A DNA stretch of 64,000 nt. Source: Macquaria australasica. Taxonomy: Eukaryota > Chordata > Actinopteri > Centrarchiformes > Percichthyidae. Positions 51,226 through 61,939 of this stretch are shown in pieces. The stretch spans positions 124,001-188,000 of the forward strand of contig SEMN01000537.1 of assembly GCA_005408345.1 (NCBI GenBank). The letters run 5' to 3'. The notes below the pieces were generated by a model. It did no database searches, had not been told where the DNA came from, and worked only from the letters and a program-made list of their open reading frames with translations. The first letter of the stretch is position 1; every line of letters begins with the position of its first letter. The position numbers and the translations under genes are program-made.

Positions 51226-52659
51226 ATTGTAAACACAGCCATGAATTTCAGATATGATCAGTTCTGATCATTAAGTCAAACTCTAAATCAAACCCAGTTA
51301 TAGTTTATATGCAAATATACTGAGTCAAAACCACTGATAGGGCCTTTAAAATGAGCTTGTTGAACTACAGTCTTTTGCCCTTCTTGTCATTTTTTGCAGC
51401 GTGCTGTCCCACAGTAATACAGCAGACTCACACACAGCCACAGTGAAGATGACACATCCCTTTTTTCAGAGTGAAGCATCTTTTTGAAAATCTGTGGAAA
51501 AAAACGACGCTGCTTACCTGGTTGTACGGCAAGTCACCCAGAAAAAATGTCGCTTTTAAAACTCAAGCGAACAGACTGTTTGCTTGTGCTACTTTGGGGC
51601 TTGACAAAGCTGCTTTGAATGAGAGGTTGTTTTTCATTTAATGGTTGTAGATGTTGCTGTTTTTTTAGCACTTGAGCTGGCTAGGTTATCCACCTGTGAA
51701 TACAATGCTGTCTTGAAAATGGACGTTTTTATGTAGAACGTTTCAGAGTTTCCTAAATGCTGAGTGATGGTTTCTACAAAGAATTTGAAAGAGCAGTGCT
51801 GATGATAACACTACAGAGAATGCCAGTGGGGCTCAGTGTTCTGCATAAATTAATAAATGATAATTACTCCTATCTTTAGACAATTATTTTGCAAGCTCCT
51901 GTGATGCTTCCTCAGCTGTTTGTCCTCAATTAAAGTTGTTTTTTTTCTGCTCATTTGCTCAGATAATAATCAGCTTTGCTGGTAAACAAGCTTTTATCCG
52001 GCTAACCTTGCTCTGTGTGCTTTTAGTGCTGATTCTTATCCTTCTGAGAGAGTTGCATCTGCAGGTAAATATTTCATCATTCACTATACAGGGACAAAAA
52101 CGCCCCACTTTATTTCTCTGTTAGCTTTATCCTCAGCCAGAATCCTGTATTCTCACTGCTTCATTGTTCTGATTAAAATCTTTGCCCATAGCTTTATTAA
52201 CCAATGATTTAGCACAAAATAACACTCACAGCTGTAGCTTAACATCAAATGGCACTGATATTTACTCATCTCAGATCTTCAGATGTTCCCAATGTATAGT
52301 TATGATATACTTTATTTACATGTAATTGCATCCTACATAAATCTCCTTTTGGGGCCATTAAAGCTGATTTGCTGAAACTACTTCTGCCTACAGTATCACA
52401 AAAAACCCACTGAGGCAAGTGCTTTTTGGATGAAAGAAAACAGCTCTCAATTCATGATCAGTCCAATATCTTTTTATAACCCGAGCCATCCCCTTAAACC
52501 TTTTTTCCCGCAGGATATTTTAACGACAGTTCCTTCTTTTTATTGGATTGTGAAGTGAAGAGACAGGAGGGACAGGGCAGAGCCGGGGAGGCTGAAGATG
52601 TGATCTGACAGACAGTCGGTGGACTCAAGCAAACCTTTGACCTTCAGCGTGACAAACAA

Positions 52660-53035
52660 AAACAAGAAACAAATAAATGAAGTGGAGTAAAAAGCAAAAT
52701 ATTTCCCTCTAATATGTTGTGGATTAGAAGTGTAAAGTAGCATGAAAGTAAAGTACTTACACCCCAATGTTACGTTTAAAGAGAAACTCTGGTATTTTTT
52801 AAACCTGGGCCCTATTTTTACAGGTTTTGGTGTCTAAATGATTAATACTTCAAGTTTTGGAATAGATCCAGGTAGATCGCCTCCGCTGGCATCCGCAAAC
52901 GGTACTTTTCACAGGCACAATTCCAAAACTTTTGGTAATTATTAGTCATTTAGTTTAGTCCAGGTTTAAACATACCAGAGTTTCCCTTTAAGTAGAGTAC
53001 TTAAATAAATGTACTTAGTTACATTCCTCCACTGC
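52660..53035. repeat. dispersed repeat, TACTTAAGTAC family, interrupted by a MITE
   Basis: The left part (AGTGGAGTAAAAAGCAAAAT, GTAAAGTAGCATGAAAGTAA) and right part (AATGTACTTAGTTACATTCC) align with the copy at 56835 and are separated by the 216-bp TTAA-bounded MITE. Confidence 0.62.
52776..52991. mobile_element. TTAA-bounded MITE, AAACTCTGG family, full-length
   Basis: This 216-bp element has long inverted ends: TTAA-AGAGAAACTCTGGTAT, then AAACCTGG, on the left, and CCAGGTTTAAACATACCAGA, then GTTTCCCT-TTAA, on the right. It has no coding capacity. It interrupts a second repeat (52660-53035) exactly at a TTAA, and an uninterrupted paralogue of that host repeat at 56835-57015 has a single TTAA there. 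Confidence 0.8.
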
Positions 53036-53189
53036 ATGCAAATGACTTAGCTCAGAAATGACAAATGACTTAGCTCCTGTGTCACAGGAATAACATACAA
53101 AGCCACACGTTTTGCTTTTAAAAGTTATTAAGTTTATTAGAAAATAATAAAGACAAATAAAAAAAAAAATATTTCTGTAAATTGACTAT

Positions 53190-53368
53190 ACCAAGTAACG
53201 ACTCGACTGTTTAGGACTCAAAAACGCAAAGATCAGCACTTGCACTTGACTTGGGACTTGAACATGGACTTACCTGTCCTAACTTGGGATTTGACTCAGG
53301 ACTTCACAGCAATGACTTGAGACTCACTTTTGACTTGCATTACAATGGCATTGTCCCACATCTGCCAA
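53190..53368. repeat. fragment related to the 49646 hAT-type element
   Basis: Repeated GACTTG words (CTTGACTTGGGACTTGAAC, ATTTGACTCAGGACTTC) end in GTCCCACATCTGCC, which resembles the terminal repeat of the 364-bp element. Boundaries are approximate. Confidence 0.45.
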
Positions 53369-54019
53369 ATCTGAAGCCTAAATATCTATCTTTCTGATCG
53401 ATTGTAAACATTGGCATTGGCCTACAAAAGCCCATTTTGCTTGAATGAGGTCATCCGACCTCCCAGTGTGCATTCAGTGCCGTCCCAACGGTGACAGGAA
53501 AGCCAGTATTGATGAGTTGCAGTTGCTGACACATGTAACTGCAAACATCATTTACTGAAAGCTGTAAAAATTTAACACACCTCATGTATTTCTCTACAAT
53601 CACACATGTGAGCAAACACACACACACAGGCCTGCTCATACATGTGCCCTATCGACGCTGTGAAATACATTTGTCCTCTGGGACGTGGTCGATAGGTGTC
53701 TACGACCTAAAGCCCCTGGATTAACCTGTGGGTGCCCGATCGCAGCTTCTAAGTTGCTTTAAGTTCTTCACGCTCGGTTGCATCGCCGAGTCGCGTGTCC
53801 AGTCAAAGCCTAATCCAGGTTTTTTTCTGGACTAATGCCTATTGACTTACACTTACTTACATAGAATCAATTCCCCAGCTGAGCGCACAGGAGGCTCAAT
53901 GGTTAATGGCAGCCGTGTGCCTGCGAACGGGGCTGAATAATGTCTTTAGGTGTCAACGGATGGAAATGAGACAAAGGTGTGTGTGTCATTACTGGAGAAT
54001 AATCCTACTGTACTTTCCC

Positions 54020-54160
54020 TGTGTCTCCTCCCTCATCTCTCATGTCGTCTTTTCCCCCATTTGTTTCTCCTCCTTCTCTTGTTTCATCTTGTCCCCTCTT
54101 TTCTTCTGCTGCTCCCTCTCTTTCCCTCCATCCCTCTCTTTCTCTCTTCTGCCTGTGGGA
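54020..54160 (+). repeat. pyrimidine-rich tract
   Basis: CTCCTCC/TTTCTC-rich run directly before a (TG)n and (CA)n pair. Confidence 0.5.
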
Positions 54161-54212
54161 GTGAATGATGAGGGAGGCAACCGGTCCATCCATCACTGTT
54201 GATGTTGCGAGC

Positions 54213-54358
54213 CTGTGTGTGTGTGTGTGTGTGTGTGTGTATACATGTCATCTGGCGCCGGGTGGCCTCCCACTGATGTAAGAGGGATCCGTCATGTCTC
54301 TCTGTCACAACAGCAGACACGCATGAATGGATGTACACACACACACACACACACACCT

Positions 54359-54395
<37 letters not shown>
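54213..54395. repeat. (TG)n and (CA)n pair
   Basis: TG run at 54213-54240, then CA runs at 54334-54356 and 54362-54395. The two arms are complementary and can pair. Confidence 0.9.
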
Positions 54396-54399
<4 letters not shown>

Positions 54400-56834
54400 T
54401 CTCCTCTAACACTATCTGTGTGGAACAGAGGATTTAAGTAAATTTACTGTCTGGTCATTGATACTTTCTACTGACCCTGACTTGATCTGATTAGTGAGTG
54501 TGTCTCGCTCAGTTCTTCTGAGTAGACTATGATTTGTACTGTCTCTATCTCCATATTCTTGTTTTCTCTTTCTTTTTCCTATCTATTCTGGCAATTATTT
54601 TAATGTAACACTGCTGAGTGGTCACCACCTACACTGGAAAGCTGTAGATGTCCACCATGGCCGAATGAAAGTTAAGAAATGTTGCGAAATCAGGACCTTA
54701 ATATCTTTCTAAAGTCAGTTAAAAACAGCTTTTGGAGCTGCTAATAGGCCCTGGGTTCAACACCAGGCAATGATGTCATATTGCATTAATGTTACATTAG
54801 GTTTATATCTATCTCTGCATCCTTAATGATATAATGCAACATGATGGGATGTCTCAGCAAATTCTGCTAAAAACAACATGGAGTTTGGTGCATAAAAGCA
54901 GCACAGAAACAAATGTGTGGATTTGTGGCTGTTGTGGTTTTCAGAATGCTAAAAGAGGCCCTTTGGGTAGAGCTGAGCAATACGGAGTGGCAAGTAGACA
55001 CGAGTTAATTTTGGAGCATCAACAGCAGCAAGAGCAGTGACAAGGAGCCACGGACTGCCTGTGTGTTTGGAGCAGCCCCTGCTGAACACAAGAGGAACTG
55101 CAGCAGTGATACTAAAGTCTGGTTTGTCTTTGGTTATTGGACTTAGGTGACAGTTAGCTTTCACTGTTTTTATTTAATGGAGACTTCAGCATCTTGTTAG
55201 ACGATCTAGGTGAAAAGGTGTAAGGAAGCCTTTTCTCAGTTTTTGATAGAGAGGAAATGATCCGTCTGAAATCAGCCTGAAGTCTAGTCAGAGTAAACGC
55301 TGTGCAGACAGATGTGCATCTGTCCCCCGTGTGTCTGCTGTGTGAATAATGTGTCTCTGTAAATGACTGTTTAATACTGTGTTATCCCATAAAGCAGCAT
55401 TGCTGATGGCACCCTGAGTGTGTGTTTGTGACTAAGTACATGTGGTTGGCTTCTGGCCAGGACAAGAGTGAAGAAGGATTGATTAAATTAAAATTCATTT
55501 TGATATATGTGACGGTTGAACTTTCCTATGCAGTAGCAGTTGCTTTGTTTTTCAAATATTTACAAATGCCAGATGAAAAATGTATAATGATGAAAGGTTT
55601 TGGACATTTTTAGACCATTCTTCTGACGTTGCAAACACACAAAAAAAAATTGATCAAATGAAGTCCTTCCAGAGGTGAGTGTGCTCGTGCAATCATCCGT
55701 GCAAGCTGCTCATGAGTCCTTCTGTGTCCCTGCTGGGGGATACAGTCAGTGTAGCACCACGCTAAGCAGAGTTAAATTACATGAAATATTGAAGGTTTTT
55801 TTACAAGGGGAAATCATAAATAAATGATTTTTACTGAAAACAGAACAGACTTTTGCTCATGTTTGTTGCTTGCCTTATCATGTTTACTGACTAGCATGTA
55901 ATATTCAAACATGTATTTGAAATGCGATGCAAGATATTGTCGGCCATCTTCTTATGCATAATCACTCTGAGGGCAACAAGTGTTGTAATATTGTATTGTA
56001 TTGAGTTCTATTGATTGGACATAGTTTAATGAGACCAAATCTGCTCAATCCCTGTGTGGGGAAGGGTTAAGTTTTTCTCTTTATTTGCTGTCAACACTGT
56101 CGACACATAGGTGAGATGACAGATAGGGAAACAGCTTGGCTAAAATAAATAAGACCGGTCTATACACTTTGAAGGAGATGGATTAGAGTATCTGTATTGC
56201 TCACAGACACATATGATTTTATAGGTTAATGTAAAGAGACACTGCAAAAACACAGCCACTGGTAATGTTAACGTGGAGCGACAAACAGATTGTACAAATG
56301 TACAGTGTTTAAGATGTGAGTCCCGGTTGTGATGAACCATTATTAGGTTCATTTCCTGTGTTGTCCACTTAATGTGTGACTGTCAGTATGAGATGATTTA
56401 CATGTGTTTCCTTGGTATCAGCACATATTGACAGTGGAAAAGGTTAAAAAGTGAAACACAGAAAGACGTTTTTGGTATTGTCATTATCAACAGAGCAGCT
56501 GGAATATTTAGCCTCTCTGATTTCTTTAACAAAACTGAGCTTTTTCTGGAATTTTGTTTTTGCAACGTACTTTTTTACTGCACTTAATAAATGTTAGTAG
56601 CAGTCCTACATTTTTTTTTTGTAGGGACTTTTGTGTAATCTTTGTAATCTTTTTTTGTGAATATATATAACCATATGAGAAGTTTAAAGGGAAAATGTCT
56701 CTTTGGTGGAACTGCTAACACACTGGTTTCTTGTGAGGGGTCAATAACCAAAAAAGTTTGGAAAACGCTGGTTTAGCAGTTCTTTAGCAGTGCATCATAT
56801 TTTAGAAACATATGTAAAATCCTAATCTGATAAA

Positions 56835-57015
56835 TAAATAGTAAGTACACCTGTCAAATAAATGTTGTGGAGTAAAAAGTACAATAATTACCTCTGAAAT
56901 GTAGTGGAGTAGTATAAAGTAGCATACAAAGTAGCATAGTAAAGCACAAATACCTCAAAATTGTACTTAAGTACAGTACTTGAGTAAATGTACTTAGTTA
57001 CTTTCTACCACTGCA
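56835..57015. repeat. dispersed repeat, TACTTAAGTAC family (uninterrupted)
   Basis: Contains GTGGAGTAAAAAGTACAA, CTCTGAAATGTAGTGGAGTA, TTGTACTTAAGTACAGTACT and ACTTAGTTACTTTCTACCAC. This is a familiar non-autonomous repeat in fish genomes. Its TTAA at 56967-56970 is the empty-site equivalent of the 52776 MITE insertion. Confidence 0.65.
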
Positions 57016-57248
57016 CCACTGGTCTTGCCAATGTGACCTTTTTTAGCCTAACTTGACCTATGCCATATATGGACTACTATAGCAGGAACCCGTGTAAATG
57101 GCCACCCAAATTTTTTATCTTTGATCAGAAGATCAGACTTTGCCTGGTGGTAAAAATCCAGCCTCTATCTGTCCTCTGTTGCTAGCTCCCAGGATGATAA
57201 TGGCTAATCGAAAAGACCTCCTTTGCACACGGTTGGTCATGGATTGGT

Positions 57249-57249
<1 letters not shown>

Positions 57250-57298
<49 letters not shown>

Positions 57299-57342
57299 AT
57301 TTACACACACACACACTCATTTACACACACACACACACACAC
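57250..57342. repeat. (CA)n compound microsatellite with TCATTTACA units
   Basis: CA runs interrupted twice by TCATTTACA. Confidence 0.93.
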
Positions 57343-57494
57343 ATCCTACACATTACGCATATGGCCAGATTCAGTTTAATTCACGCAATTAATCAATTAA
57401 TGAACTTGAGCATGTCTGTATGGGGGTGTGTGTGAGCTGGTGATCAGGCTGTACAAAGCAGGCTCTAATCCTGTAAAGTTCCTCCCCAAATCCA

Positions 57495-57496
57495 CA

Positions 57497-57548
<52 letters not shown>

Positions 57549-57556
57549 TACACACA
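57495..57556. repeat. (CA)n microsatellite
   Basis: CA run of about 50 bases with a GCATA interruption near the end. Confidence 0.93.
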
Positions 57557-57909
57557 CTGCGTGCAGAGAAGATGAGACACAACACACTGACTGCAGCACA
57601 AACACGGTTAATGATAGCAATCTGATTACACCTTCCAAGAGACTCCAGGCCTTTGGATTTCGCTCTGTGCTATTAGAGCTAAGTTAATGGGTGGGTGAGA
57701 AAATGAATGGCTGCCTAAGTGAATGGATGTGTAATTAAGGAATGGGCGATACAGTCAATGTAATTAGCTTGTTTATGTGCGGTACAATGGATATAGGCAG
57801 GCGTTAAGGCCCTGCGCCTGCGGTGGCAGACAAGCAGAGAGGGAGAGACAAGAGATAGCAGACGGAGAGCAGAAGGAGGAGAGGGTGAGGATGGTGAGTG
57901 AGAAATGAA

Positions 57910-57914
<5 letters not shown>

Positions 57915-57946
<32 letters not shown>
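57915..57946. repeat. (GA)n microsatellite
   Basis: Perfect GA run in a wider purine-rich stretch. Confidence 0.9.
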
Positions 57947-58388
57947 AAACTCCTTATTCAGGCCTTTTCTGCTCACCCGTCACATCAAGGCTCCAAATCA
58001 ATCCTGCAAATTGGTTTGTTCCTCAACAAGGTTACCAAATGACGGAGGGATGGGGGGGAATGAAGTGGAGAAGGAGAGGCAGAATATGAGATAGAGAGGG
58101 AATATGTGAGAGCTGTAACGAGAGGGAGATAGAGGGTTGAGGAGGGTGGGGGATGTCCCGATGTTGACGTATTGTCTAATGCAGAGCTATGCGTGTCTGT
58201 GGGTGTGTGTGTGTGCGAGAGAGAGCTGAAGGCCGACAGTGGGGTTGTTAAACTATAGAGGGGGGTGAAGGATCCGGTTGCCTCTTGTTTGTTACAGGTA
58301 AACCGACCGGCTGAGTTATGGCATCCCAGCTCTGGAACCACTTTGTCCATGTGGCAAATAGGCGTGTGCGCGTGTTGGAATGAGTTTG

Positions 58389-58392
<4 letters not shown>

Positions 58393-58423
<31 letters not shown>
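58393..58423. repeat. (TG)n microsatellite near exon 4
   Basis: TG run ending about 210 bases before the exon 4 acceptor. UG-rich intronic tracts can bind CELF/TDP-43-type splicing factors (established for such tracts, not shown here). Confidence 0.9.
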
Positions 58424-58426
<3 letters not shown>

Positions 58427-58635
58427 TTGTTGATGCAGCCACAGATGCTCCTGTAACCCTGTCACGATAAAATGTGGGGCCCGTTTCCTCCCATTCCCAG
58501 CTGAGCCAGTGGAATTGGAGAGTAAATATATAAATAATAGAACAGATAAAAAATGGCACACACTCCAAATGTGTTATTCTTCTCTGCTGACCTGACTTGT
58601 GTGCTTCTGTCTCTGTGTGTGTGCATGTCTTTCAG

Positions 58636-58834
58636 GAACACTTCACGCCGGAGTGTAAGTTTAAGGAGTGTGTGTTTGAAAACTACTACGTCACCTACTC
58701 GTCCATCCTGTACAGGCAGACCCAGTCGGGTCGGGCGTGGTACATCGGTATCAACCGAGATGGACAGGTCATGAAAGGGAACCGTGTCAAGAAGACAAAG
58801 GGAGCTGCGCACTTCCTGCCCAAACTCATTGAAG
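58636..58834 (+). CDS. fgf11: fgf11-like exon 4 (FGF signature, trefoil C-terminal half)
   Basis: This 199-base exon encodes residues 73-138 and the first base of codon 139. It starts EHFTPECKFKECVFENYYV, completing the PROSITE-type FGF signature: G-x-L-x-T, six residues, then E-C-x-F-x-E, six residues, Y (residues 67-90). It continues through YRQTQSGRAWYIGINRDGQ and VMKGNRVKKTKGAAHFLPK to LIE. The Cys in FKECVFEN and the KGAAHFLPKLIE end are FGF11-like; FGF12, 13 and 14 have Ser at that Cys and PKP near the end. The acceptor is tctttcag. The donor gtacca is weak, and read-through would reach a stop within five codons of intron 4. Confidence 0.96.
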
Positions 58835-59064
58835 GTACCACAGATTAATATATACTGTACAAGCTGTTCCAGAGGCAGGGACCAGTGAGTGTTATCCTGC
58901 AAGATGCTCAGTGCTTTTATTTTGTCACCAACTTTGGTGCTCAGTGCTCCTTGCCAATCATTGTACTGTGTCCGGTGCAATTTAGTCTTTGACCTTAAAT
59001 AGAATTTTATAGAATTCATAGAATTTTTGCCAAGAAAGTACAGGTCAGCATCAAATGTTTGGAG

Positions 59065-59460
59065 CAGGGGTTTTCAAAGTGTGAGACTGTGGGCCTCCCC
59101 TCAGACAAAGCTTGGAAAAAGGCTTACTTACTTACTTGCTTAGTTTTGCTCAATTCCTGGATGTCTATGGGATCAAGACTATGTTATTTGATCCTATAGA
59201 CGCTCAACAATTGAGCCAAGATAGCCTAATATTGCTGTTTGACCTAACTTCAGACTATACAAAATACATAAAAAAGCACGGTCCTAAGGCATTTATTAGT
59301 TTCTGACTCTGGGAAAAACAGTACAATTCCCCAAAACTACTGTATCTCACATTTAGGCTATTCTATGTGATCTCCTTATGATAACTACTGTAATATTTTT
59401 CACTTCCATTCACTGAGCCTCTCCTGAAACTGTTTGGAGTCCCCACTTTGAAAACCTCTG
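59065..59460. mobile_element. hAT-type MITE in intron 4
   Basis: The 396-bp element starts CAGGGGTTTTCAAAGTG and ends CACTTTGAAAACCTCTG, near-perfect 17-bp inverted repeats of the CAGRGGTT type found in hAT elements. Flanking 8-mers GTTTGGAG (59057-59064) and GTTTAGAG (59461-59468) are a target duplication with one mismatch. A short open frame inside (59112-59306) matches nothing recognised. Confidence 0.82.
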
Positions 59461-60167
59461 GTTTAGAGCATTAAATGTCAAAGATTTCATGAACTTGCTA
59501 TATGTTCAGTCAGCATTGTGTTATATAAAAAACAGTGGCAAAACAGACATTGATTTAAGTGTCAAAGTTCAATCTTGACCTTGAAAATAGTAATTGGAGA
59601 TAGCAGGCTGACATAACAATTCCAGTTTCCTAGTAAAAGAGCAGTAAGTAAGTTCACCTTGAGTTGTGATTGTTATGTCAAAAGGCATTTATATTATATT
59701 ATATTTTGAAATATTACTTCACCTCTTGAATGCCTGTGGTCAAATAATTTAACAATACTTAACATTGAAACGGACGAGAGGGATTTCCACATTATCTTGT
59801 TGTAATTGTAATTACTTTCCTACTTCCCTAAGATTACATGCTGTACAGTATTTACACTATTTTATGATATTGATCTTTACTGTAAGTAATAGTATTTATA
59901 GAGCGTGAACAAAATAATGTTATTACCTAGAATGCACTTTATTTACCATTGCAAACAGTGTGAGGTAAGTCATATTACAGTAGGTTAGGTTAGTTATTTA
60001 CTTTAAACCCTTTTATAATGTCTATCTTATTTAGTCTAAGATTTTGTGCACATCTAATCCTATATTTAGGGAGGTGCAGGATCGCAGATGAAGTAGAGGA
60101 AAAAGGAGAGAGATAATATCGCTCCCAAACTTTTATTTTAACTAACCAGGCAATGTTTTGAACATAG

Positions 60168-60696
60168 TTAAAGCTGCATTTATTGATATTTATTTTTATT
60201 TTTGTCCACTTGGGGGCAGTGGCATGCACTGTAAACATAACACTGACATGTCCCTATGCAGTTAGTGTTAGCAAACAGTTGCTTGTTCACAGATCCAGTA
60301 GACACAGAGCAACATTATCATTCATTTGGAGTCATGTTTCTGCCCACCAAGTCCAATATTCACTCTCTCCACCAACTCCTGAGGGAAATATTTGGCTCTT
60401 TAGCTGCTAAATACTCCACTGTGTTCACAGGCTAGTTGCTAACTTTGTCTGTCTTCTGTATGTTGCTGGTAGTGTATAGTTACTTTATCAAAGCTTTTCC
60501 CCTGCAAACAGAGACTGAGAGAGTGAACCAAAACAATTGTGGGCTGAAAGATGGTAAAACGCTTCTTAGTGGAGCTGAGGTGAACTGCAGCGTTGGTGAA
60601 AAGTCATGTGTTTGTCACTATGAATGACTCCTGTTACATTAAGCATAGTCATTTGACCCATTGTTCATATTAAGATATTAATCAGTGCAGCTTTAA
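60168..60696. mobile_element. TTAA-bounded MITE, AGCTGCA family, full-length copy
   Basis: This 529-bp element in intron 4 begins TTAA-AGCTGCATTTATTGAT and ends with the inverse, ATTAATCAGTGCAGCT-TTAA. There is no coding capacity. Interior blocks such as CACCAACTCCTGAGGGAAAT and GGCTCTTTAGCTGCTAAAT recur in four other copies in intron 3. TTAA at both ends suggests piggyBac-type target use, but the inverted repeats do not start with the usual CCC, so the superfamily is open. Confidence 0.8.
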
Positions 60697-61054
60697 AATA
60701 AAAGTTTGGGAGTAAATCCAGTGTCATCTATTTGAAGCGGACTTACATTTTGAATAAACAAGGTCATGTTCACGTCGTTAAAGCCACTATGTGTGTGATT
60801 TGTACGGCTTCCATTGGTTGTACAAAAAAAGACACAATGGCTGACAGAAATGTAAAACAACAACAACACAAAAAAAAAACATAACATAGAGGCTTTAAAT
60901 GTTCCTTTGTATTTATTAATAGGAACATTTTCCACAGAACGAACTAAAGCAGCAGAGTTCTCCTGTATAACCCACACTTCAAGTGAAGTCCTGCACCTAT
61001 ATTGTCACTGGTCTTTACCCAGCCTTAACTATTTGCAACCTTCTCCCTCCCCAG

Positions 61055-61197
61055 TGGCCATGTACAGGGAGCCCTCTCTACACGACGTTGCTGAGCAGAG
61101 TCCGCCCAGGAAAACGCCCAAGACCTCCAGTGACTCGCCCGTCCTCAAGAATGGCAAGAAGGACCCTCAATCCAAAACCAAAACCTCCTCCTCCTAG
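61055..61197 (+). CDS. fgf11: fgf11-like exon 5, C-terminal tail and stop
   Basis: The coding part of the last exon is 143 bases: it completes Val139, adds 46 residues and ends in TAG. It opens AMYREPSLHDVAEQSPPRK, the FHF trefoil closing strand (the AMYREPSLHD block is nearly invariant). A disordered basic and serine-rich tail follows, with KTPKTSSDSPVLKNGKK and KTKTSSS. The tail keeps a KNGKK motif like the MNGGK of FGF12, 13 and 14. Human FGF11 instead ends in a short Ser/Pro tail, so this tail looks like the longer ancestral state kept in fish (inference). The basic clusters could serve nuclear entry, but this is not demonstrated. The acceptor ctccctccccag has a strong pyrimidine tract. 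Confidence 0.95.
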
Positions 61198-61906
61198 CGC
61201 TCAGAGACACAGGTGGGAGGAGGGGTGAAGGACACGGGGCACTGGACACGGGGCACTGGACACCAGCGGACACTTGAACAGGGTTGTTAGGGCTACCCCC
61301 CACCTGCTGCCTGCAACACTGACCCCACGGGAACTCTGCGTACCACTAATGCGCTGGAGTAAAGCTGGAGAAAAAGGATCAGGTCCAGGCAGAAGTGGAG
61401 CTGGCTAATGAGAAGTCCCTTTTACCTTCACAGACCCCAATCCACACCAGCCCTCCACCTTCAAATTTAATAACCTCTGTGATTATCAAAGCCTGGGATA
61501 TAAAAGCAATAACTCCATGAAGAGGTGAACAGTCGCCTAGCATCGTATAGCATGTCACCACAGCGTGTTTAACCTGCTGGAAGGAAGTCTCATTCACCTT
61601 CTAGCCATCATCAGCAACATCCTTCCAGACAACCAAATATCCGAGCAAAGTCTTCCTGGTTTTACCACAACGGGTGCAACGGTCAAATCCGTCCCTCTGC
61701 AGCACATACTTTACAAATGGGTTGTGTTTTTATTTCCCCACAGGGTTCCATGCTAATGTTAGCCTGACACAGAGCCATGCTAATGCGAGGCTGTCGCAGA
61801 GACCCTCGCAGACTTTTGTTCTGCAGCCATCTGCTCAGTCCACATCTTCTGTGTGTGTCAGCGACTTTGTGAGATGGCCTGGATACTTGTCAGCCCTTCT
61901 TGTGCA

Positions 61907-61912
<6 letters not shown>

Positions 61913-61939
<27 letters not shown>
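61913..61939. repeat. (TG)n microsatellite in the 3' UTR
   Basis: TG run of about 26 bases, 0.7 kb after the stop codon, so probably transcribed in the sense orientation. Confidence 0.9.

Larger units (their letters stand above)
32373..58635 (+). other. fgf11: intron 3 of the fgf11-like gene (26.3 kb)
   Basis: This is the largest intron, from gtacgg to tctttcag. It carries most of the TTAA-bounded MITEs, an LTR-like block and many CA/TG repeats. No coding exon is visible on either strand. Stretches where I recognise nothing include 32400-33550, 36000-38100, 41600-42900, 44100-45400, 46400-47750, 51250-52600 and 54450-56650. Confidence 0.85.
58835..61054 (+). other. fgf11: intron 4 of the fgf11-like gene (2.2 kb)
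   Basis: The intron runs from gtacca to ctccccag. More than 40% of it is two full-length MITEs: 59065-59460 (hAT type) and 60168-60696 (TTAA-bounded). The remainder is AT-rich and unassigned. Confidence 0.88.
19355..61197 (+). other. fgf11: fgf11-like FHF gene, 5'-partial (exons 2-5)
   Basis: Four exons join in frame into about 185 residues ending at a TAG. Coding lengths of 111, 104, 199 and 143 bases and phases 1-0-1 at the internal junctions match the FHF (FGF11-14) layout. Several residues favour FGF11 over FGF12, 13 and 14: GFYLQ and SSF in exon 2, AIQS in exon 3, FKECVFENYYV in exon 4, and HFLPKLIEVAMY across exons 4 and 5. FHFs stay in the cytosol or nucleus, lack a signal peptide, and bind the C-terminal domain of voltage-gated sodium channels; that role is family knowledge, not seen here. 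The N-terminal exon, which decides the isoform, is absent and expected upstream. Teleosts can carry fgf11a and fgf11b and I cannot say which this is. FHF membership is nearly certain; the paralogue call is less so. Confidence 0.88.

Noticed and set aside
57250..57556. regularly spaced repeats resembling an array
   Set aside because: They are CA microsatellites with short interruptions, not CRISPR-type repeats, and this is a vertebrate genome.
58462..59019. 185-residue minus-strand open frame over exon 4
   Set aside because: It is antisense to the strongly conserved fgf11-like exon 4 and has no recognisable domain.
59112..59306. 64-residue open frame in the intron 4 hAT-type MITE
   Set aside because: Too short, no transposase motif, and MITEs of this size are non-coding.
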